From Polydactylus sextarius (taxonomy: Eukaryota; Chordata; Actinopteri; Polynemidae): a DNA stretch of 64,000 nucleotides. Position numbers and translations under genes: made by a program. The notes below the pieces were generated by a model, which did no database searches, had not been told where the DNA came from, and saw only the letters and a program-made list of their open reading frames with translations. How positions within the stretch are numbered: position 1 is the first letter of the stretch; each line of letters begins with the position of its first letter. Positions 39,901 to 51,900 of the stretch are shown piece after piece. The DNA lies in the NCBI GenBank assembly GCA_016801845.1, contig CM028911.1, forward strand, positions 9,222,885 through 9,286,884. The letters run 5' to 3'.

Positions 39901-42900
39901 AAGGAATCTATTAAACGTCTGCAGTGTAATTCATGATATATAAATCAAGTTAAAAGCAAGAAATTGCTGTGACAGAAGACTTAAAGACTTAAATAATAGC
40001 ATGGCAGCAGCAGACAGGCACATGCTGTGTCCTAATTCAGGAGCTGGATCCTCTGAAGTCCACACTTGTGGGCCGAATATGTCACAAGGGCCAGCAAGGC
40101 CTGTCCCATTTCACAGTCTTTGCTAAATCAAGCGGAGATATACAACTTTCTTAAACTGAATTTGTAGGCCACAGCCATATATATCCTTTGAAGTGCTCAG
40201 TGTCTCATTACCCTTTGTGTGGCGGTCAATAATTATTTAATGGAGGAATGAAGTGATTGACCCACGTCACGTAAGTCAGTAAATATGATACTACCATGTT
40301 GTATCCTCTAGAATTTTCGACATGTAAAATGTAAATACAAGGTGTAATACTGAGTTTTAATATTCTATTTACATTTTATTAAAACAATAAAAGACATCTG
40401 TCACCACATCTTTATCTTCTTTGCAACATGACTTGTCTTTACCTGGTCCTCTGCGATATGGATTTTAGCACAAGGAGATTCTAGCAGCGTGCAAAGCGCC
40501 CGCAGGCAAGACATCACATGTTCAATGGGCTCCTCAGGCCGGGGGAAGCAGAGAAACTCTATACTGACACCTGAGAGACAGGACACAAAAATGCACTTAG
40601 GGTGTGTTCATTCTATTTTCTTTTTCTTCTCTCATCCACTACCACCCGTCCATTGTCAGCAGAGGATGAATCCATGACTGTACTGTAAACACAAAGCACT
40701 TCCATTTGGCTTGCTTGTCTGACTGATTATATTGGGAGCTGCTCCCAAGCACAGCAAAATATTGTAAATGCTCTCCACACAGAGTTGAGGTCTCTTTACC
40801 CAACATTAGATGCATCCTGTCTTTGACTGATTCCTCAAAGGTCTTTGGGGTGGAGGGGGCTGCTTGAGGGAGGGCAGGAGCCTTGGAGGGAGCTGATGGG
40901 ATGTCTTCTTTCTCTTCACCAGCTCCGAAGCCAGTGCTACTTAGCCAAAGAGCCACAGCATGCAGAACAGGGGCCCAGGAGCTGCGGTAGTGGAGCCTTG
41001 CTGTGTCTATAGTCTCCGGAGTATAAAATGCTCCACCTAAACAGTGATACACAATGGTGGTAAAACACTAACATTAAATCACTGTCAAATATAATTTGAA
41101 TTTTTGTAAACATATATAAACCTAAATATGACAATTTGACAGCACTCAAGGAGATGAGTTTTTTTCCAGAAATGTCCAAATCACATTGAAAGTTTTTGGT
41201 AATGTCTGGAGTAGGTCTCTGGAGAATTCTTTAATAGAGCTAAAAGTAGAGCAAAGAACTCAAAAACTAGTGCTTGATGTGAGCTACATCTCCATGTTCT
41301 GTTAGAAACACTGCAAGTTTATTATGTTATGTACACGTCAGTGCATATGGAAAGGTTTGGTCAAGACATCAAATATAATCTAATTTAAAATTCTTAGAGG
41401 ATATTCAGTATTTTATGGACAAAAACCAGTCTGTACCTTCAGGGGGTAGCTGACTGGAGAACTCAGCAGGCAAAGTGAGCAGAGCGTAGTCCCGCAGCAT
41501 GGCCAACCACAGGCGGCTCAGCGAGGGCAGCTCTGGCTGCACCAACGTGATGAGACTGTCGGGTGGGAGCACGTCAGCACCCAGATCATCCTCTCCTCAT
41601 CATCGTCTCCACTTCGGGTGGGCTTGGCAGGTTTAGACTCGGCCTCTTTCTTGATCTTCATTGCCACAACATACACCTGGGGAGAATGCCACAGGAGTGT
41701 AAGATCAGATTTTGTTCATTTGCAGTGTAACAGATATGGGACCGTGTTCTGACCAGAGTTTTCAGTCTCACCTCAGCCCACGCCTTCAGCACAGCCAGTT
41801 TCTCCATTGTGGTGGCACTCTCACTGTACAGCTGACTGGATGAACCCTTCCCAGTCTGCACCTTGTCCAGTGATGACACAAGCAGGTTGTGGACGCGCCG
41901 CAGGTCATTGAGGTCACTGACTACGCCACTACCAATCCACGTACTGCACACCTGCAACCACACAGAAGAGTCATTGTAACGCATGATGTAACTACTTGAC
42001 TTGTAGACCAGCTATTACTTATCTTCTGACCCTTGAGAAAAATTAATCACTACAATATGAAAGATTGTGCTCATGACTGATTAACCACCACAAATGGCCA
42101 TTTAAAGAGGTGACGGTGTCAAGGAGCAGTTACTAATAAAGAGGACTGACATGTTAGGACTGCACAAGTGGAGCACACATTTATAAGTTCACACACTTTT
42201 TTAGGAGAACTGCTATTAGAGTTCAGACGCTCAAGGGTAGTCTGAGAAAAGCCTAAGAAGGGTTTCTTTGAGAAGAATTACAAAATAGTCACAAAGTAAA
42301 TCTACTCTGAAACCTTGCTGCCTATTTGCTTCTTCAGACTATCTCTGTAATATTTCTCTGCAGGTCATATTATTTTTCATTGGTTTGCGTTTCATTGGTT
42401 TGTATTAAATGTCAAATATCTTAATTGTTTATTTTTGATTCTAAAACCTTGACGATACAAAATACTGTGGACATTTAGTGGATTTTTATTAATGTCGCTC
42501 TGAGTTAATCATTCTATTGAGGAATTACAGACCCAAAGATCAAACTTTTGACCTTCAGACCAGACCAGTAATAGTTTAAACGGGAGCAAACACACAGTCA
42601 AAGAGACAAAAAGGCGAATGTCAATGAGGGAAAGTCTTTGTTATAATATTGCTGCCGGGTATATTCATTATTTCCTCGTCACTCATTCTCCACATCGGTC
42701 AAATAAGTCAAAAAGTATTAAGGCAGAAAATCTGACAGTGTTGGGATGTAAGGGGCCGATGACTCACTGTGCAGTGGTACTTAACTGCTAATGCAGTGGC
42801 ATTGCTACAAAGGCCTCAAACATCATCACAATACATGAATATATGTGAGAGCAGCTGTTTAGTGGCATAAATGTTACAGCTCAGGGCTAGTTGCTAGGTG

Positions 42901-45900
42901 ATGATGCCATTTCTGTATTTTTATCATGCACAGCTCAGGGTTGTGAAGTCCTTTGAGTGAACATTACAAAAGAAAGAGAGGAATGTAAACTAATTTATTT
43001 GGTAAAATTTCATTACCTGACAGGCCTTAGCTGTAATGTCAGATGGTGTATCAGGTGAAAATGCAGGTCTTAGGGCAGCTCCGACCTAAATACATACATG
43101 ATCGGCAAGAGTTCACTTAATCAGTTTGTTTTACATTTACAGTGTCACAATCAATCCAGGAATTTTGTACAATAATGCAAACAGATGTGTTTTTGACTCA
43201 CATTGGCCTGGTACTGTTCCAGAATAACGTGCCCCGGGAACTCAGGCTCTGGTACAGACGCAAATTTTTTAATGATGTCCTCCAGGGCCTGCAGGCCAGC
43301 CATCCTCAGCTGGTTACTGTGGTCTGTTGCTGCCATGAAGGCCATGCGGATGAGGTCAGACAAATGAAGCACCAACAAATCTCCTGGATGGAATGAAAAC
43401 CCACATTGATTGTGTAAGGAGTAGAAATGCACATCTAAGCGTTGTAAGGATTGCAATCTCAGTAAGCAGCTGCATTAATCTATACGTAAACAGAAACAGA
43501 TTTATTAGATTTGTGTTCATTTCAATATTTGCCAGTCATTGCTTAAGACTTGCCTCAGTAATCCTTAAAAAAAGGGATAATCATTGCCGACTTCAAGGCT
43601 TATGTGTTTTCTTGTTAAAACCCTCCTTTTACTGTGAATGAACTGAAGATTAAATACAGAAAGGCACAACAAATCAGTTTTTACTGAGAGCCCGCAGTGA
43701 TACAAAGGAAACCGAATATTGACCTTGAGGCTGAGATTTAATTGACTTTAGCTGAAGTACACTTTTTGAGGGATTAGTACGACACACCAACCTGCAGACC
43801 ATCCATCCACTCAATCCCACTCACTAAATTTGGTTTAGCTGTTTCCAGAGTTACAAAACCACTTCACTGGGCTCTCACTGTTTCATCAGTAAAATGTGTT
43901 ACTTCAGAGGAGCTTATATAAATACTGGCTTTTGTCTGACACTAAAAATTAAAAAAATGCACTTTTGCTTACTCATGTCTTACTCGGTTCTATTTTAACA
44001 AACAACAAAAAAAAAAAAAAATCACATGAATGAGTTTCTTTAGAGGCTGACATTCAAACTGCTCAGGGAGTGGTAAAAAGATTTATTGTATAAACTCAAC
44101 CCAAAAATTAAATCTATTTAATTGGATGGACTAAAGCTCACAGGCATAAATCAATCAAATCCCTAAGTGAACTCTTAGCTACTCTGTGCTGGCAGCTTGT
44201 TGAATGATACCTTTGGGATTCTTGGCTTGCGCAGAACGTGCAGTTGCCAGGTCGAAGTGCGCTTTGTCTGCATTCTCACAGAGCAGGATGATGCGGCACA
44301 AGCAGTCGGCAGCAAACACCCTCGTCACCCAACGCGGGGCCACAGACGGCTTGGACTTGTCATCTTCGCCCAGTCCTGTGAACATGGTGTCGTCGTCCAT
44401 CTCGTCTTTCTTTTCAGAATCCTCCTCCTTTTCCAATTCAAATGCAACAGCTCCGCCAACGTCTGAAAGAGGTGGAGGTCTGTGGTTGGATGGGCTATAA
44501 AACCACACTTGACACAAACTCTTATGCTTTATGACTTAATTTATGTTCTTTAAGTTTCCTCAGAGACACAAAAAAGTAATTCGTTACATTTTGTTGCTTT
44601 GCATTTTACCTGTAGTTGCTGCCAAGACATCCTTGCAGAGTTTCAACCAATGAGAAAGCTTTTCCACAGCAAGAGATGACAGCATGTGTCCCAGTGTGTC
44701 ATGGATATCAGAACACAGCTTCCTGTCAGTCTCCCGATCCAGCATGCCAAACAGAACACCCTCCAGACCAGTCTCAGTGATGTTCAGATCTAATCCAGAG
44801 ACAACGTCAACAACAATACCTTCAATGTCTCACTGAGGCAGAAGTACAGAGAATGCTTTTTCAGGTTCATGATCTACACTCACTGATTGTAGTGCTGTCT
44901 TTGCTGTCTCCGGCTCTCTTCGCCAGGCTCATGGCGTATTCACAGACCTCTGCAGCCTCTCTCTGGGCAAGTTGTCTCAGGCAAGCCACAGCAGCACGAC
45001 GCAGCAACAGATGAGAGCTGCATAGGTGCACCTGCAGGGAACCCACAGCAGTGTGGGAAATTACGATTTAGATTCAAACAAACAATTAGTACCACACTTA
45101 TAGTGTGTAACTCTTCGCTTACACAGAGACAGGGCACCAGGCTGGAGAGATTGACATGGCGTGGAGCAAACATGTGCAGCTGCTGCAAACATGAGATGGC
45201 TGCTGCCTGCACGAGGGAATCTGAGTGGTCCTGCATTATGGCGCAACCAACCAGGCAAGATGAGCGGATGGTGGAGATAGTGGCTCCATTCCCTAGCAAC
45301 ATAAACAACAGTGATTAGGAAGCGAAACAAAAAGAAACAACACAGCAGTTAGAAAACACACAGTATCCGTCTAAAGTCCTATTCGCACGGGATTAGTTTT
45401 ACCTGGTGACGTCTGGTAATTTGTAATAATTGTGGAGGATGTCTGTGATTTTAATCCTGTGCGAATGGGCCATGTCTGTGATTTGTAGTAAAAAAGTAAA
45501 AATTCCACCACAAATCACTGAAATCACCGAACACAGACATCCCGTGATAATACTAGTCCCGTGCGAATCTGCATCTCAGTGATTGCGGGGTGGTCTCGTC
45601 ATCTCCATACACAGAACGGAAACCCATTCGTAGAAATGGCAGCTCAGATCCACCAGAAGAGCAAAATTTCAGTGAATATTGAGATGGATGAAATGCGTAG
45701 CAGCATGTAGTAAGGAACTTTTTCTATCTTTCAACAAGTTTAATACAAACACCCTGACAGCCCGTTATCCCGACAACTGCCCACTGTTCCAAGCCACATT
45801 GCTGCTTTGACATTTTATTTACTGTTGCCATGACGACTATATACCACGTTAAATGTGATCATTTTAACCCAAACAGATATGTATAAGGGTTTTGTCCTGG

Positions 45901-48900
45901 CGATACTGTCGGTTCAACGTGTTGGACAGAGCAGTTGTCACACACGACGAGCACAGCTTTGACATCGTATCTGGGCCGTAATGTCAGTAAATTCAAGTAA
46001 AATACAGACATCACTTATTCCGTGTGAATGCAACACAGACGTGGGGGGTTAATTTACAAGTTACCAGGTGTCCATTGGTAAAACTAATCCTGTGTGAATA
46101 GGGCTTAAGTCTGCTTCAGTGGCCATTGTGGGTTAAACATGGTTTTGCTGCCATCTGATGGCCAGCAAAGCATGCGTCTCATTTACACAGCATTGAGGAA
46201 ATGAGAAAATTATAACAAAGGAGGTTTGTGATGTTGTTTTGACCACAGTTACCCTGTAATTCTGGTCCCACAGTTGTAATGAGGGCTCCCAGGCAGCGGC
46301 CCAAACACTGATGCACCTCTGTGTGTGATGGGGGCACAGTGAGGAGCAGCGTGAGCACCAGAGACAGGGTGGGCTCCACGTAGCCTCGGTACATGGGACC
46401 ACTGGAATCCACAATCAGAGCAAGAGAGTGCAGAGCCCACGTCTGACAAAAGACAGAAAATATTTGAGTTATTAGGCTTTAAAACACAAATAATGCTAAT
46501 GAAGAACAATCTCCAACTTTTTGTCAGCTATAAGTGAATTCTAACATTCAGTACATTCCTCCTAAATCACCATACCTGGACCTCGTGAGAAGACCCATCC
46601 TGGGCCAAAGCCAATAGGATGCTGACACTGGTCTTTAAGTGCTGGCCTGAGCCAATTCCTCCAACATATCGATGCAGGCAGCCAAGAGCCAGTGAATGCC
46701 CTGTCCTTGACACTACATCACGGGCTGACTTCAGTCTGGAAATGGAGGTGGAGAGATATGAATTTTGATTATAGCCAAGGGCAGAGAGATAGCTGAACAT
46801 AGATATAATAATCAACAACTGTAACTATAGTCTACTTGAAAACACCTCTGAGCTCCAATAAAATATAAAAAACTCTGTTTTGTCTGTGACTGCTTATCAC
46901 AGGAGAAACAAAAAAAGTTAATACAAACATAAAATGCCTACTTGTCAAAGCTGGTCTGTGCCATCCTGGCAATAAAGGTGGCCTCACCCACCACCTGAGC
47001 CATTCTGCCCAGGGCCTCTCCAGCAGCACAGCGCAGGATGGGGTTAGGATTGTCCAAAGCTCCCATCACCAGGGCCAGAGCTGACTTGCGCACTTCCTCA
47101 GGACCCAGAGTACTCTTGTTCTCAGCCAAACCCTTGAGTCAGGCAAAAAGGAAGAGATACATTATTTCTCATTGTGTACATTAACCAAATAATGACACAC
47201 TATTCCTGTCTGAAGAGGATATAAAACAAGTTTTCTCACCTTGAGGGCACTGAGCACTGCAGTAAAGATGTTCAGTTGGACTGCCTGCTGACGAACACCT
47301 TTAGCCTGCTTTATACACTCTGCAAAGTGGTCTAGCATCTGCAGCCTGAGTCGCATACAAAGTCAGGTAGAGTTCATTACAAACACACAAAACACTGAAC
47401 TGGCATGAGAGCATAACATAACAACAAAATTAAACATGTCGACATTGCAAATCTAAATAGATCACTACCTTTTTATATTTTCAACTGAATGTCTTACCTG
47501 TGTTTGAAGGAGACATGAGGGAAAACAACACCAAACAGAGCCACAGAAGCGTCAATGACAGACACTCCCAAAGGGAGAGGCCCAGGAATGGCCTCGCCAA
47601 CAGGGACACGCAGGTAGATGGAGGAGGGGTCGTGTTCCAGAGCTCCGCTGCCTGATGCACTGTTGGGCTGCAGCTGCAGAGGAACATTGATACAATAACA
47701 TTAGTAAGAGAACCACAGTAAAAACTCCAGAGACATGACCAACAAACAGAACCTACATTTAATTAGAGATTTTCACTCACCTGATCCTCTATAGACTTGT
47801 GGTCAGTCTCTTGCAGCCAGGAGCCCATGAGCACACTGTCATCATAGTGACAGAGAGAGCGCAGCAAAGAGGTGGTGGTGTTGGCTGAGTTGTCAGTGAG
47901 AGTGAACTCAGCCACCAGCTCCCTCAAGAGGGCATTGAAACTGCCTACACAATAAGATTACAGAGTTTAAAACATCTTGTATAAAAGTTCTATAAATGTT
48001 TACTTCATGAAGAAACACAAAAGTTAATCTGTTACCTTCATAGGTCTTGGGAGGCAACAGAGCCAGGATGTCATACAACCGGAGCCTCACCATTGCTGCA
48101 CTTGCTTTCAGATGAGCACCATGGACCTTAATGATGGCAGGAACACTGAAAAGGATGAAAATATAACAATCAAAACATATGTGATCAGAGAATCAGAAAA
48201 AAAATCCATCAGTTTTTATATTTCAAACATTTCACTCACTGAGACATCATGGTCATAGCACATTCAATGGGAGTCATCAGTCGACGGATCACATCTTCTG
48301 TTAGCAGCTCAGGACAGTGCGCCACAAAACTACGCATAGCTGCCAACAAAAGAAAGAGGAGGTTTGATCAGAATTGTGTCTGCTGATTCCACAGAAAAAG
48401 AGAAGGTAAAAATCTAGGTGTTTCTTTACCGCACAGTGCTCCAGCTCGGCCCTCCAGAGTGACCTGCCAGGTAAAGGAGTCTCCTCTGGCCTTTTCGGCC
48501 TCCAGCTCCTTCTGGGAGCGAGGAAACACATTCCTCCACAGCAGCAGCATCTTGGGGAGGTGATAGCGTACGAGGGAAGGTCCTGGATACAAAAATAATG
48601 TAGTGACCATGTTGGTGGCGCTGACAAATCAAAGCCAAGAGATGAAAAGTGTCTGAGAGAGTTACCCAATGTCATGAGGGCCCCTAACAGAAGCCATCCA
48701 GCCTGTGTGCGCTGCAAGGACAGACGACTATTCTGAGCAGCAGTCCGCAGGAGATCTTCAGCTATACTCACCACCAACTGGAAAGAAAATGACAGAGACA
48801 ATTCAGTCTTTTCAGTTTATACAAAGGAATACATAAAGCTGCTCCTCAGTGATGAATTAGTGATTGATCTTTGTGTCAGAGGCTACACACCTTTCCTTTG

Positions 48901-51900
48901 GAGTGGGGGATACCCAGTGGGCACTGGTGTACGCCTCCCAGCAGAGCAGCCATCGCAAAGCTGTAGCCGCTCACAGCTTCAGGTGAACTCTTCAGGTTGT
49001 TGATTCTCTCAGCGCAGCGGTCCAACAGTGGGGTCAGCTGATAGGGCAGGGCCACGGCAACACAGCGCAGACACCAGGCAGCTGCCAAACGAGCTGCCAT
49101 GCTTGGGTGAAGCAGCACCGAGGTCACAGTCTCAAGAAGACCTGGGAACCGAGCATAAAATATGTTTAAATTCTAAATTCATTTTGTCTTCCTGGAAATC
49201 ACCACTCAAGTGATTTGCATCAGTATTATGCAGAGAGGACTTTCATTTAACATGAATTTCAGTTAGTAAATGGGTCAATATAAGATGTGCATGTTAAAAT
49301 ACATTTCACAAGTTACAGGAAATGTTGAAATATAATACAAGCTGAATATGTAAGTTTTCGCTCAAGTTAGGAGCAGTATCTTCAGAAGCAGTAAGCCTCA
49401 GCGGACTAAACATATGTCCCATTAAACATTGCGTGTCCCACCTATAGAAGGCTCCTGGATGAGCGGCGAAGCTGTGGCACTCAAGCTCTGAACTAGACTG
49501 CCCAGTTCTTTCAATGCACACACCATGACATGCTGACTGGCAGAGACATCAGCTGCCCCTGCCTTGTTCTCTCCACTGATGTCATTCACAACAGCCTCTG
49601 GAAGAACGTGACGAAAAACAAACAAGCAAAAAAACAAACAAACAAGAAAACGTCAGAATAAAATGTCGTTATATACAATCAAAAGTCCTGACAGAATGGA
49701 CTGTTAAGTTACTAATATAAATAGTACTGTTATGTATTATTTAATTCATAATTCATTCATAATGCATGCAGCATTGATGGATAAAGTGGTCACCAATCAA
49801 TAGCAACTTAAAGTGATATTTTCTAAGAAACATAAAACTTTCAGAAGATAATTATAATCCTCTGACACTTCTCAATAAGTACATTGAAGCTTGTGATAAC
49901 ATCACTGACTGACCACATTAGGCCATTTACTGCTGCGACACATTATCAGTTCTGTAACTTCAGAACTGGACGTTCAAAATATACATATATAATACACAAA
50001 TATATACATCCAGTCAAAAGTTTTAGAACACCTCAGTTTATGCAGATGTTGTTTACGTTGACATTATGTCATAATTTAGTGTTTCAGTTTTTCTCAAAAT
50101 AAATGCATTTCCAAATAAATGATAATAAAACCTAAAAAAAGGAGAAATGGAAATATTTGACTGAGCTAAATTTGGTCTTTCAAATGCTTTTCTTTCACTC
50201 TATCCAGTTCACCAACTAATTCTTTTCTTCTAATGTTTTGGGTCACTATGTCACTGTTGGATGAATCCCAACCAACCAGTCTGTCTTCCTTTGTTAAACC
50301 ACCATTATACAACACTACACCCTGTAGTACAGGATTAACGTAATAATGGATGGATTGTGCATTACCACAGTTCAAACGCTGACAAAGGGTCTATAAATGA
50401 TGAAAAAGGTCTGTTTTCTATTTGTTTTTATTTACCTTTAGGAGTTTACAGCTGACCTTTGTATCAGGTTATTCTCAAGACTTGAGTTGTTCATCTTTCA
50501 ATAAATACTGGAAAAATGAGGATGCTCTAAAAATTTTGACCGGTAATGTATATGCCAAAACCTCAGAGCTGTGAGGATTTTTTTCATCATACTACAGTAT
50601 AAATGAACAAAGATTAATTAATTTGCTGACAAGCGTGTCTGGTGGTCATTGAACAAAAACTGAAATCCTCAGAGCTCTGAATAGACAATTGTCTACATAG
50701 ATTACACATAAAGAAAAAGTTGATTGATTTAAAGATTTTAAGCTGCTTCTTGAACTGTGGCAGTCATGTTTTGATTTCCTGCACAACTTGGTACATAGGG
50801 AACTGACTGAATATGAAGGGAAACATACAAGGAGGTCCCACTTCCATCATGGCTCCAGGAAAAAATTCACTTTTAGCACAGACATTTCTCATTTCAAGAA
50901 GTCTCACAGATCCAACTGGTTGGAAAAGCAGCAAGTACAGAGTGAACGGTGAAATGCTCAGGATCACATCACTGATACTGACATTCAACTCCTATTTTCT
51001 TAACATCAATAATAACATTATAATGTAAGTTTAACATACTTTACAATAGCTTAAAGGTTGCAAAGCAAATCAGAGTAAGAATCATCCCTTTTGAATGACA
51101 TAAAGGTGATTGCAAAATGATTGATGTGTTAAAAAAAAAAAATAAAACTAAATGGTGCACAAATATAAGGAAGTAAATATTATATCAATAGTTTATCTTG
51201 TTGCTGTGGGATGGCAAAATGGCTTCTTCATACTGTCTTTGAATTTAGTAGCACATGCAATTTTTTCTGCTGGTGTCAGCCATGTGTCAACACACAAAAA
51301 GAGTTACTATGTTATTTGCTCCTTTGAGACTTGAGGCTCTTTGTAATACAGCAACAGAATGTAAATTCACAAACAAATAGCCATGACGGCTATGAAATGA
51401 TGCAAGCATGAGTAACTCTGATGCTGAGCTGGCAATGAATAATGTTACTGACAAAATGATGTTGTCTGTTGTTAAAAAGAGATGTGAAGAGTGAGCATAA
51501 AGCAAGAAACAAAGCAGAAACACACCACCTCTGCACACAACACAGGGCTGGAGGAAAAACCCATGTCCGCACACAGCACAAGCACAAACCATGCAAGAAT
51601 TTTAGAAACTGAATGAAGGGTGAAATGAAATGGATAATAATGGATGAGTACTTACTCTGTAATGCTCTGAACCGTGATATTTCCCCCCCATCCTCCTTAC
51701 CCACAGCCCTCATTTGTTTGCTGATGGCTTGACAGATTTCTTTGCCAGCTGCAATTTGTGCTTTCTCTCCAAGTAAGCCCCCCAGCGTGGCACGAAGCAT
51801 AAAGGAGACGCAGCGCCGTGAGTACACAGCCTCAACGTGTGTCTGTGTGGCCCTTGGGTGTGACACCAGGTCCAAAACATGAGACAGGAAGGTGGCAAAG

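Noticed and set aside
42890..42960. C/D-box snoRNA-like GTGATGATG ... CTCAGG in a HEATR5B intron
   Set aside because: No matching D box and terminal stem in proper spacing.
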